The notes below the pieces were generated by a model, which was given only the letters and a program-made list of their open reading frames with translations, was not told the DNA's origin and did not search any database. From assembly GCA_002943765.1 (NCBI GenBank), contig PQWQ01000010.1, forward strand, positions 932,501 through 996,500: a stretch of 64,000 nt of DNA, in the 5' to 3' direction. Both the position numbers and the translations under genes were made by a program. Position 1 is the stretch's first letter. Each line of letters starts with the position of its first letter. Origin of the DNA: Psoroptes ovis. Its lineage: Eukaryota > Arthropoda > Arachnida > Sarcoptiformes > Psoroptidae. Positions 47,985-60,330 of the stretch are shown here, one piece after another.

Positions 47985-49721
47985 TCGACAATCAATCAAT
48001 GATCATGACAAATGATTTTTTTCAATGATTCATTTTCGAAAAAATTGATCAAAATTCAAGAGATTAACACAACAAATACAGACAAATAATACATTAATTC
48101 ATCAACAAAAAAAATAGTAATTTCTTCAGAAATTCAAAATACAAATTACATTGATGTCATTGTAATCAATCATTTGTCAATCATTCATAGCTGATTGCAC
48201 CACACACCGCCACTTCTAAGAATCGATCAATGTCCTAAATTCTTGGTAAATTCTTAAAATTCAAAAAAATTCGTTTCCGGAATCAAAAAAAAGTTCAAAA
48301 ATAAGGCTAAAAATATTTTTTAATTGATATATTAATAGATTTTCATTTATTTTTGTTCTTACTCCCATATATTTCAATATGATTTCATCATGTTCAAATG
48401 TATTGGGAGAAATTTTAAAAATATTCAATTTTTTAAAATATTTATTTTAAAAAATGTTATTTATCTCCACCAAACATTTTCTCAGCTAATCAATCAGCTA
48501 ATGTTTGTATTCATTCAGTGAAATGAATTTGGACAAATTTCAAATGAACGGGAAAAAAAAGAACAAATCAAAGAAATTTGATTCATTTCAATAATTTGTT
48601 TATCATTCCGATGTATTCTATGAGAAATCTATGTATTTCACAGCGAAATATATCCGTGCATTTTTTTTTAATGTAATGATTTTACATTTCAATCATAAAT
48701 CAATTTGTTTTTCATTTTTTCTTATTTCGTAACTTACATTTGGTAATTAATACCGAATCTGGATTTATTTAGTTCATATGAATATTTCGATTAGTATTTC
48801 AATGAATAGTAAAAAATAAAACCAGATACATCTGTTCAATGATTGCGATCAGTGCAACTGAAATTTTAAATTTTTTTGAATGAAATATTTTCACGCTGAA
48901 TTATGCGAACAATTTTTACACACGATATTACGAATTTTGCGTGCAACAAATTCGATTGCGACCACAGATGATCGTTTGACGTAGTTTTTGTTTGTTTGTT
49001 TTTTTCGGAGGTAAATTCCTTCGGAAATTACTTAAGTTTAAAGCTAAAGCTTTTCAAATTTTTACTTAAATTGATTTGTCAACTGTCATCAATGATAAGT
49101 CAATGATTTCACATGGTTTTTGTTTTTTTCAAAAAGAAAAAACATTGATTTTCTTTGATTTAAAATAAACATGTGTTAGATGGTGTTTGATGTTGGAGAC
49201 AAAAATGGTAAAAATGTATCGATTTTTCAATCGAATCGATTTGATCAATGATTGAAATGATTATCTTGATCATTGATCGTTGATTTGATGATCAACTAAT
49301 GATTATTCAATTAAAAAAAAAAAATGCTCAAAAACTAATTTCAACATGATCGTCGACAATAATCAGCCGACCAAACAGCGAACAACAACAATAGTTATTG
49401 ATTCATTGATTCAATTTTTTTTTCTATTTTTAAATTTTAAAATGTTTTGATTCAATTGATTTGATGTGATTTTAATCGATTGATTGATTATCATTGATTA
49501 CCACTGATTGATTGATTGATTACGATATGCTAATAGTGCATTCGCTTATAACTGTTGTCATTGTGATTTATTCATTAATTATTATTCCTTTTTTCTACAT
49601 CGAAATGTACATGGTTGATAATATTCCCACGTGTTGATCATATTTTCACATTTGAATCCATACAATTTTCAACTAAATTCCATTTTAAATACATTATTTA
49701 TTCTCAAATTGAATAATAATC
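47985..49721. other. Intergenic region upstream of ABCC gene
   Basis: No gene is seen. TGATTGATTGAT-type repeats near 49478-49520. No clear TATA box for the downstream gene. Confidence 0.45.
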
Positions 49722-52700
49722 ATGAATAAAACTGTTGAAAAATCATTATTCATCTATTTAAATTTTTCAAGCAACAATCATTATGATGTTAATAATAGTT
49801 CATTTGATGAAAATGATCATTTCATCAATCATTTAAATTATAATTATTATTTCCATTATTATTATAATTATTTAAATTTATTATCATTTATTTTCAATGT
49901 GATCATAGTCATATGTGTATTATTTAAAGAAATTTTCGTTAATTTTCATCGAAATAATCTTAATAATATTAATATCGATAATAATAATGAAGCAAATGGT
50001 CAAAATGTAGCCAACAATGATGATGACCATTCTAAACATGATAAATTTCCTAAATACTATTTCCATGATCCGTTAAATGATTCAATACGAATACAAATCG
50101 ATGGTCCATCATCGTCATCATTATCAATTCCATCCACAACAACAACCACATTGCCAGCAATGACATCATACCTCAATAAAAATGTAACGAACACGAATGC
50201 AAATGAATTAATGTTGATCAATGATCATCAATATTTCAAGCATGAGCATACAAGCACTCTAGTGATTTCATCAGATGAAAAATCAATGAAAAAATGTCAA
50301 AAATTATGGCTAGAAATTCTTCATCAAACTTCATTTTTCCTGATCATTTTGATATATATTGGACAATTGTTAGATTGGATCATCGTTAACTATTTGATTA
50401 GCGATAATAAAGATAATTTTGTGGATGATAAATTATCATTGATCAATATCATTTTCAATATATTAATATTGGTCATTTTGTATGGAAATATTTTTGGAAA
50501 ATATTTATTATTTAATCATGATAATACTTATAATATTCTTAATGAATTTCAACATGAAAATCCGACAAAATTATACACATTACATTCAATAGTATTGATT
50601 TATTTCACTTTAAAATTCTCAATCATAATCTGCAAATTTTCATTGCTTTATTCTACTCTAAATTATTACGAAAATATTCACAAAGATTCATCGATATCAT
50701 TATTTCAATTGATTCAAACATATTTTTTCTCAGGTTTAATTTTGATTCATTTTTATTTCATTCTCAAACATTCATATGAATTAATACGATTAATTTTGCA
50801 AAAATATTCTCAAATAAATTTAATAAAATCATTGAAAAATGATCCATCATTGATAGAAAAAATTTTCAATGAATATATTGATCGACAATCATCGATACGT
50901 TATCGTCGTAATTGTACAACATTTCTGTCAAAATTAACATTTTTATGGATGTTACCGATATTGAAAATTGGTTATGAAAAAAACTTGACGATTGATGATT
51001 TAGGACAAATGACTGATGATGAATTATCGATGACACAAAAGGAACGTTTCATGAAAACTATTGAAAAAATTGATGTAAGTTTGATTTGATTCAAGAATAT
51101 CGAATATTTGTGATTTGTTTGTGATAATTATTTGTGATAATCCATGGAAATATTTTGAAAATTTTAGAGGAAAAAATACAAAAAATCATTATTATTACGT
51201 GTTTGTTGGTTAACATTTCGTAAATCCCTATTACTTGGTGCATTGATTAAAATATTATCCGATTTATCAAGTCTAATTGGTCCATTATCGATTGGTTATA
51301 TTCTGGACGATATTACACAACATAGACAGCAACAATTTGACCAAAATTTCAATGCTTCATCTGTGAATGAGGATTGGAAAACATTGATTATAATTGATAA
51401 TGATTCCCAGATGATAAAATTTTTAAATGCGCAAACATTTATTACCAATTCATATGTATTAGCCATTATTGTATTGTTAGCAACAATATTACAATCAACA
51501 TTATCAAATAATTTCAATCATCTGGTGATCAGTGAAGGTATTCGATTGAAAAGTGCATTAACTGTATGTAATTTTGGATAAATTTAAATTATTTTTGACA
51601 ATTAATTTGTCACTTATCACACTTTTTAGTGTTTCATATATGAAAAAGCCTTGCGTATGCCTGTCAATAATAACAATGTAGACATGTTGGCCGGTAAACT
51701 ATCGAATCATATTACATTGGATATTGCAAACATATTTCAATTCTTTACTATGATGCATTATTTATGGTCGGTGCCGATAAAGATTATAATTTTATTGATA
51801 TTATTATACAAACAAATGGGTATCGTTACATTGTATGGTTCATCAATATTTTTCCTGTTATCACCATTACAATATTATTGTTCAAGACAAATATCGAAAA
51901 TTCAAAAATCACAATTGGTATTAATTGAAATTTTTTTTTATTTAAAATTTTAAATCCAATCTAATGACAATTTATTTATTTCGATTAGAATATAGCCGAT
52001 AAACGTGTAAATCATACCAATGAATTATTTATGGGTATTAAACTGTTAAAATTAATGGGTTGGGAATTGTCATTCGCTAGACAAGTGAAAAAATTGCGTG
52101 ATATTGAACTTGAATATTTAAGGAAGGATGCTATTTACGTCGCCATCAACAGTAATTATTATTTTTCTTGAGGATAATGTTAATTTGATTACAATTATTT
52201 GTCTTGTTTATAGCATTCATCACACAAGGTTCAGCCATTTTGGTCACAATGATAACGTTTACATTGTACATTTATTTAGAAGATCAACAATTAAATGCTT
52301 CGACTGTATTCACATGTATAGCATTATTTAATCAAATAACTGTACCATTATACATTGTACCATTGGTAATACCGATGCTGATCAGTGCCATTGTTAGTAA
52401 TAAACGTTTAGCAAATTTTTTCACAAGCGATAACATTCAATCAAATTCAATAAATTGGACTCATAATGAATCATCGATATTATTACTACGAAAGCGTTTA
52501 CATTCAGAAAATTCTGCACCAATGTCAGCACCAATTATCGAATTGAATGAATCATTTTGTAAGCCATTAGATCGTTGTTTATCTGTTTCAGGTCGTCCAA
52601 AACAATCACAACAATTTGATCATTTTTGTTGTTGCATTAAAAATGGAAATTTTACTTGGTATGATCATATGGATAATAAGAAAATCGATCATGTTAATGG

Positions 52701-55700
52701 TAAAAATTTGAATGAAATTGATGCATGTATACTGTATGATATAAATGTACGCATTCCACGTGAAAAATTGACCGTTGTTGTCGGATCGATCGGTAGCGGA
52801 AAATCAACACTATTATCAAGTTTGATTGGTGAAACATTGAAATTGAAAGGTGATATTTATTGGTCAAAAGAAAATAAAATTTGTTTCGGTTATGTACCAT
52901 CAATTGCATGGATATTAAATGTATCAATCAAAGATAATATAACATTTGGCCGTGTGTTTAATCAAAAATGTTATGATGAAGTAATTCGAGCATGTTCTTT
53001 GAAAGCCGATATTGATTTACTGCCTCAAGGCGATTCAACAATTATCGGTGAACGTGGTATTACATTGTCAGGTGGACAAAGACAACGTATAGCATTGGCA
53101 CGTGCACTTTATTCATCTGCACCAACATTAATACTTGATGATTCATTATCAGCATTAGATTCGATTGTCGGTAATTCAGTGTTTGAGAATGCAATCTTAA
53201 AATTAGCCATAAAACATCAAAAACGAACAGTGATTTTAGCCACACATCGTCAAGAATATTTATCACGTTCAGATTATGTTGTCGTTATGGAATCGGGAAC
53301 TGTACGCAATCAAGGTACGCTGGAAGAGGTGGAAAAAGAAAATAAACCGTTTTTTTATCATCGTTATGTGATGAGAAATAAAGAAATACTCGAGTGTTTA
53401 CAGCGTAAGCCTGATACTTGTACAACGGTAAAAGAACGAAAAAAATTGATACGACATTTATCGAAAAAAGATGCATTCCGTTATCATGAAGGTCATGTAC
53501 ATAAAGGTGGTCTGCATAAGCCATTGTACAGGTAAATTTAGCTAAAAATAATTATACTGAAATCAATTGAATTATTGATATAAAAATCGATTTTAGGCAA
53601 GAAAGTTTGGGCATAGAACCGACATTACCATTACATGAATTTGTTACTGAAAATGATTCCGATTCAACCAGTGATAATGGTGATAATGATGACGCGAAAG
53701 ACAAAACAATGAATCTGAAAAAACGATTTACACGTTTATCATCGAATGAAACAAATCAATCCACTCAATCAAATCAATATTCGTTGAATTCATCGAATAG
53801 CAATAATAATTCAAATCGTTCACAACAAAATCATCATCATGCACCATTACGAAGATTAATATCAAGTATTTCAAATTATTCAACTGTATTCGAAGAAGAT
53901 GATCAAGGGGGTGGCAATGCTTCGAATTCTATGATTGATTCAAGTGTCAACATTGATAATCATTCTGATCACATGGAACCATGTAATACCAATGATAATA
54001 CCGGTAATGATGATGATGAAAGTGGTGATGATATTTCATATGAAGATGAAACGCTATGCATTACGGAAGAATTACGTGAAGAAATAACAAAATTTCAAAC
54101 AAATCATACAAAAACATCGGCAACAATCGATAAATTGAATAATAAACTAAATGTTAATCCGCTTAAAAATCATGTTTCGATGGAAATATTGTTATCATAT
54201 CTAAAATTTCATTCATATCATCGTTGTGTGATTGTATTGATGCTGATCATAATGAATCAAACAATACGTGTTGTATCGGATTTTTGGCTAGCCAAATGGA
54301 CCGAAAGCGATGGACAACTACCCAAACATTTTGATCATGAATTAACAAATGTAAAATATTATTTACAATCATATATAATTCTCTCTATCATATCGATAAT
54401 AATATCATTGACAACAAATTTATTTGCACAATTAATTACGATTAATGCTGTAAGACAACTACATAACAATCTATTGGATACATTAGTACGTTGTCCGTTA
54501 AGATTTTTTGATCGTACACCAATCGGTAAGATAATGAATCGTTTTACCAACGATTTCAATGTTATTGATAAGGTAAATAATGAATTTACTTCATGCCGAC
54601 CAAATTTTAATGATCATTTCTGTCATTATTTTATTATAAAATTCAGAAACTTCCCATAGCAATACCAGTATTGTTAAGATTCATGTTTCTTTGTTTATCC
54701 GCAATAATTGTGGACGTAATAATTTGTCCATACATAATTATAATCATTGTACCAATATTGATATTATATTATTATATACAGCGAATATTTTGCTGTACAT
54801 CACGACAATTACAACGATTGGAATCATCATCAAAATCACCGATCATATCACATTTTAATCAAACATTACAAGGACTAATGACTATACGATCGTTTCGTGA
54901 ACAAGAAATGTTTTTAGATAAATTTCATGAATATTTAGATAATAATAATCTTTGTTTTTTAATGGTCAATTCATTGAATTGTTTTCTCGGCATTTTACTC
55001 GATTATTTCGGTGGTTTTATATTATTTTTAACAATGATAATATCAATTACAGCTGCCTATTATTGGAATGTACAACCATCATATGTTGGATTAGCAATGA
55101 CATATACATTGTTGGTTCCAATTTATTTGAATTGGTTAGTTCGAAATTTATCACAAGTTGAAATGAATATGCATTCAGTTGAACGTATTTATCATTATAC
55201 TCAGCTGGAAAGAGAAAACAGTTGTAGTAATCATCCTGAACAATTTAAAGGTATATTTTCGAGTAATTTTGAATTTTATTTAGTCAAAATTTTCAATCAA
55301 ATTACAGGATCGATAACAAATTGGCCCAAAACAGGTAATATCGAATTTCGTAACGTAACAATTCGTTATGGTGCCAATCTTAGTCCTATCATTTATGATG
55401 CCTCGATGAGCATTAAACATGGTGAAAAAATTGGTATTTGTGGCCGTACTGGTAGCGGGAAATCATCATTAATCAGTGCGATCTTTCGTATTAATGAAAT
55501 TTGTAGTGGACAAATCATTATCGATAATGTTGATATAACAACAATTTGTCCATATCAATTGCGTAAATGTCTGACAATAATACCACAAGATTTAGTTATA
55601 TTCACTGGGACAATACGTGATAATTTAGATCCTGATCATGAATATTCAGATGAAAAATTAATGGAAATATTGAAAGAATTTCAATTAGATGAAATAATTG

Positions 55701-56044
55701 AATCATTAGATGAAGAATTTGATGATGTAAAATCATTAAAACAAAGATTTTCATCTGGCCAAAGACAACTATTTTGTTGTGCACGTGCATTTTTAATCGA
55801 TTCACCTATATTGTTGATGGATGAATCAACATCACAATTAGATCAAAAAAGTGAAGAATTTATTTTTCAAAAAATATTCAACAGTGAACGTACAATCATC
55901 GCTATCGTACATCATATAAAACAATTGATAAATTTTGATAAAATTGCTGTTGTAGATAATGGACATATTATTGAATTCGATACACCGAAAAATCTGTTGA
56001 ATAATACAAAATCAATGTTTTATAAACTTTATAATCGAAGGTAG
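49722..56044 (+). CDS. ABCC-family transporter, sulfonylurea-receptor-like
   Basis: Eight exons: 49722-51074, 51168-51563, 51630-51917, 51989-52151, 52214-53531, 53597-54572, 54647-55250 and 55308-56044, giving 1944 residues with consistent phases. The last intron (57 nt, 55251-55307) is in frame and could be overlooked. An N-terminal five-helix TMD0 precedes TMD1. NBD1 has Walker A GSIGSGKST (about 924), LSGGQRQ (about 1018) and Walker B LILDD (about 1038; D replaces the catalytic Glu). After an acidic linker come TMD2 with YWLAKWT-like DFWLAKWTES and NBD2 with GRTGSGKSS (about 1745), SSGQRQLFCCARAF (about 1848) and LLMDES (about 1868). TMD0, the acidic linker and the NBD2 signature resemble ABCC8/9 (SUR), regulators of Kir channels; it could instead be an MRP-type exporter. 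It is about 350 residues longer than SUR. AATAAA is at 56106. Confidence 0.9.
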
Positions 56045-56179
56045 TGGCTCTTTGATTCATAATGGTCATCGAAAAATACAATTATTTTATTCAAAAAAAA
56101 GATGAAATAAAATCAAAAATAAAATATAAAAAACAAAAACATTAGTAATTTTATAAATCCATAATTCATAAAATGGTCA

Positions 56180-56723
56180 TCATCCACAACATGGATCATT
56201 TAAATCGAATGAAGTTGTTTCTTTTTCAAATTTTGCGATAAAAGGTGAAAAAATAAAATAACCAACGGCACCACCGATAACAATGGATATGATCAAATAT
56301 ATCTGATATGTCATTACGATTAACATCAGACAATATGATATAAAATATTGCACTCCAACCAATAATGATTCGAAAATGTGGTACATATTTTTATAATTGT
56401 TTCTTTGATAAATGATTGTAAATGATTAGATTATTGATAATCGATATAAGAAAAACATAAAACTTACACAACATTACAATCGCATGATCTTCGATTGATA
56501 TAGGCACGAAAAACTTTGAGCGATTCATATATGATTGTCAAAATTAATGATGCGACACAGGCGAGAGCCATTTCTATGATTGGAAAATAAAAATGATTCA
56601 ACCATAAATGAACTAGATTGTCAATGAATTTTCAAATCAATTACCTTTGCCATTCGATGGTTTCCATTTTTCAAGCAAAATGACATCATCACCGATGTCG
56701 GTGTGGAAATACATTTTCATCAT
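56180..56723 (-). CDS. CTR1: High-affinity copper transporter CTR1 (SLC31 family)
   Basis: Three exons read leftward: 56723-56645, 56573-56468 and 56402-56180, with short introns of phase 1 (71 nt) and phase 2 (65 nt), encode 135 residues. CTR1 forms trimers that import Cu(I) through the plasma membrane. Visible hallmarks: a Met cluster MMKMYFH at the start, helix 1 with YESLKVFR, helix 2 with MLIVM (the MxxxM copper filter) in QYFISYCLMLIVMTY, and helix 3 with GGAVG (GxxxG packing). The C-terminus is DPCCG in place of the HCH end known in animals, still a plausible Cu ligand. The extracellular N-terminus is very short. A TTTATT (reverse AATAAA) at 56086-56091 gives a 3' end that overlaps that of the convergent ABCC gene. 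Confidence 0.9.
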
Positions 56724-58999
56724 TTTGATTTTATTTTGTCAAAAATCAATTGGATTGATTTCAAAGTGAATTATTTGAAAAAATTTTGGCCGGAAAAAAT
56801 TAAAAAAAAAATTGAAAACTTTAAAAATCGAAAACTTAACGATTAAAAACAATTTGATGCTCATAAAGATATTAAAACAAGTATTTTTATACAGATTTTA
56901 TCACCAGAAAAAAACAGAGAGATTAAGCGATCATTATTTTATCACCGATTAAAAAAAAATATTAAGGCACAATTTATACGATAATGAAAAGTTATAAATA
57001 TTTTTGCAAAGAATTACGATCAAAATTTTGATCAAATTTGATGCATCAATGCAATGCAATAATCACACACACACAATTAAAAAAAAATGGAAAACAATTT
57101 TAAAAATAAAACATGAAAATTTATTGCTGTTGATTGATTGTAAACAATCATTAATGAGGATGAACAACACAATTTTGATTATATTTTTTGATTTTAGATT
57201 GTTCATTTGTTATCATTGTTGGCAGATAATTGATTATCACCATCGGTTATCAATTATGAATATTGAAAATCATAATTATAATAATCTCAATAATAATAAC
57301 AACGATTGATCATAAACATTGATCAATTGATCATACTTAGTCAAATAATCAATCATAATTGATCACAGTCAAGTCACTTGATCATATGTTTTGATGTTGT
57401 TGGTGGCTTTTTCTTTTTTTAAATTGGTTGATTCATAATTTGCTCGGAAATAAATGTAAAAATGAAAAACATCTGTACATTGGCTTTCTAATAAAATGAT
57501 TATGACTAAATGTCATTATAACTATTGATGGTGACAAGTAAATGCCAAGAAAAAAATGAAAAAATGAAAAAATAAAATTCAACAAGTACAAAACGTTAAA
57601 TGAATGTAAAAAGCGAATGAAATGAAATATGAGCATCGACTCTATTAAAATTAATCGATCAATAAATCAATTGATATTAATAAATCAATTGATAATAATT
57701 GAATTGATGATTATGCAAATAAAAACAAGCGGTTAACAAATGATATCTTCTTTGATATTTTACATCAAATATAAATCAATAAATAATCATTCATTCATCT
57801 TTATTTGTTTTTGGTTGGTTCAATCAACACGTTTATCTTATCATTTAATAAATAATAATAAGATTATTTTTCGATCAAATCGAATGTGGATGTATTGAAA
57901 CAAACAAACAAACAAACAAAGAAATAAAAACGAAAAATCGACCTAAATTTGTTATTTCAAAGTTTAAAGATTAAATTACAGTTTTTACAATTTGTATTGC
58001 GCGATTCGTTTTTTTGTTTTGTTTATTAGTCAATGATTGAATAAACAGTTGTAATATGCTAGGCAATTTATTCATTCATTTTTTTTCACACACAATTGTT
58101 GAGCATAAAATTATGGAAAAATAAAATTTTAATTACATTTCAATTTAATGTGATTTTAATTAATATAAAATAAAAACAAATTTAAAATGAGATTAATTTT
58201 GAATTGAAATAAAAAACAAGTGACAGGCATTTTTGTAGGCAACGATTTTCTATGGTCGAGCATGTATGATGCTAATGATTGATATTTTTCTATAGAAGTT
58301 CAATTGGCCGATACAATTTCACCTGAATTTTTCAATTGTAAAATCATGAAAAATCAAAAGTCAATGCTTTGACAGTGTTAGCTGTATTCTTCATTTCGAT
58401 TTGCAATGCTTTGAAATACTATATTCTCATTTTCTATTGGCCCAATGTTTTCTCAATCGTTTTCTTCAATTGTTTTCGACTATTTTTTATTTGTTTGAAA
58501 ATTATTTTCCAATGTTTTCATTAACATGATGAGAACATGTTTTCATTTCGATCAAATGTTAAATAGAGGAGAAATTGTAATGATAATGGTAATAATAATA
58601 ATGAAAATAAAGATAATAATGATTGGAAAAAATAAAAATAATCTAAACTATTGTTGTTGTAATTATCTTTACTATTATTATTTTTACAACATTTGAAAAA
58701 AAAATTGATCAATTCCATATACAATTCTATGGTTATTTTAATATTATTTGATTGTTTTGTTTTTGTGTTCTCAAATTTTATTTTATTTTTTGATTCATCA
58801 AATCATTTCATTTTATTTATGATTTCAGAAAAATATTCATTCGTAATTTGCGATTCGAGACCGTATTTCAAAATAATTAATTAATTGTTATGAAATAGAA
58901 ATGATTTTAAATTTAAAATTACAAAATTTTTGAAATTTGAATATGTTTCGTTGACTCTTTCTCTGCACACTTCTAATTACATACAATTGTCAATTAGTA

Positions 59000-59419
59000 A
59001 TGCAGTTTCACATATCGATAGCGATGCGAAAAGACACAGATAATAAGAGAGCCGCAGAAGCGCAAGACATGCTTCAGGTGAATGAAGATTCAACGAAACA
59101 AAGAGCTTCGATTTGGAAGATGATCAAACGAAGAGAAATATCTGAAATTACAGGGAATTTCTATGAAGAAATCAATGGAAAATTGAGCTTCCAACAAAGA
59201 TATCTACTATCGATTGATGATCACAGATCAAATCAATTGAATGATGAAACACAAACATACACATTTCTCCAATACGCATATTTCATCGATGATAAACATT
59301 TTTTTTCCATAGATTTTTTTTTTGTGTGTCAACAACAATTAATGTCAACACAATCATCAACAATAGTGATAAATGTGTGCCATTGCTTAGATTTTTTTTT
59401 CATTGTTTTTGCTGTTTAA
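59000..59419 (+). CDS. Hypothetical ORF, doubtful
   Basis: A 139-codon frame. The first 80 or so residues (for example NKRAAEAQDMLQ, IWKMIKRREISEITG) look protein-like and less A/T-biased than the surroundings. The last 50 are hydrophobic and poly-T derived. A CAG|gtgaat that could be a splice donor lies at about 59077. It may be an exon or decayed gene; no family recognised. Confidence 0.2.
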   Translation: MQFHISIAMRKDTDNKRAAEAQDMLQVNEDSTKQRASIWKMIKRREISEITGNFYEEINGKLSFQQRYLLSIDDHRSNQLNDETQTYTFLQYAYFIDDKHFFSIDFFFVCQQQLMSTQSSTIVINVCHCLDFFFIVFAV

Positions 59420-60216
59420 ATTATAATTAAACCAAAAAATAGCTGCATATCCAACAATTAAACAATTTTTCTGTCATCTGGCTAATGTCGGTCTCATTAA
59501 TCATTAATTAATTATAAATCAATTAGTTCACCAATCAATTGATCTATTGATTGATTGATTGATTGACAAGAAAAATGAAAAAACAATCAAAAATGAGTCA
59601 ATCAAAAAATTTTTTTTAAACAAAAATCCATTATCTTTTGATCGATTAATTATTGAAAAAAATAAAAATACAATTAATGATGCAACAATTGATTGATTAA
59701 TTGAAATTGTTAATTTTTAGTGAGATACTGTATTCCATGCTTTGATATCATACTATTTATCATCTTTACTGTTTGTTTAAGCTTACAACAACTATGATAA
59801 ACAACAAACAAACAAACAAAGATATTTGATCTCAATCATTATTGGTGCAATTACTATTTTAAAAAATACAAAACTATTTTCTAATGATTATCAATGCCAT
59901 CATAATCTAATGATTGTAATGATGGCTATACATCAAAGCATACAAAGTAAATTGTGATCAATCAATTATAATAATGTTTGAAAAATGTTAATCGTTTGAT
60001 AAAACTCAAATATTGTTGAATTCCATAAGACATGATATCATCATCAAATGTGTTTTGACAAATAGAAATCTATTTAAAATGATCAACAATTGATAAATGA
60101 TAATGACAATCTATTTGTTTGTTTAATGACAATTTCATTTTTGTTTAATTCTTTCATTTTTTTTCCATTTTTCAAATGATGAATCGTGCATTTGATAATA
60201 CTTAAAGTGTTGTATT

Positions 60217-60219
<3 letters not shown>

Positions 60220-60247
<28 letters not shown>
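60220..60247. repeat. (GT)n microsatellite
   Basis: About thirteen GT units in the leader region of the gene at 60331. Confidence 0.85.
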
Positions 60248-60330
60248 CTCTGGACAATTTATTAAAGTGTTTCTTTGCTTGAATAATTCTTGAATTTTGT
60301 GATTTTTCATTCAACAAATTGATCATTATT

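Larger units (their letters stand above)
56724..60330. other. Intergenic region, no firm gene
   Basis: Mostly A/T-rich non-coding DNA. It includes TTGATTGATTGATTG repeats near 59543-59563, an (AAAC)n run near 57898-57918, a doubtful frame at 59000-59419 and a (GT)n microsatellite at about 60220-60247 just before the next gene. Confidence 0.45.

Noticed and set aside
57004..57309. 101-codon frame after the CTR1 gene
   Set aside because: Low-complexity with (AC)n and poly-A derived residues; no conserved features.
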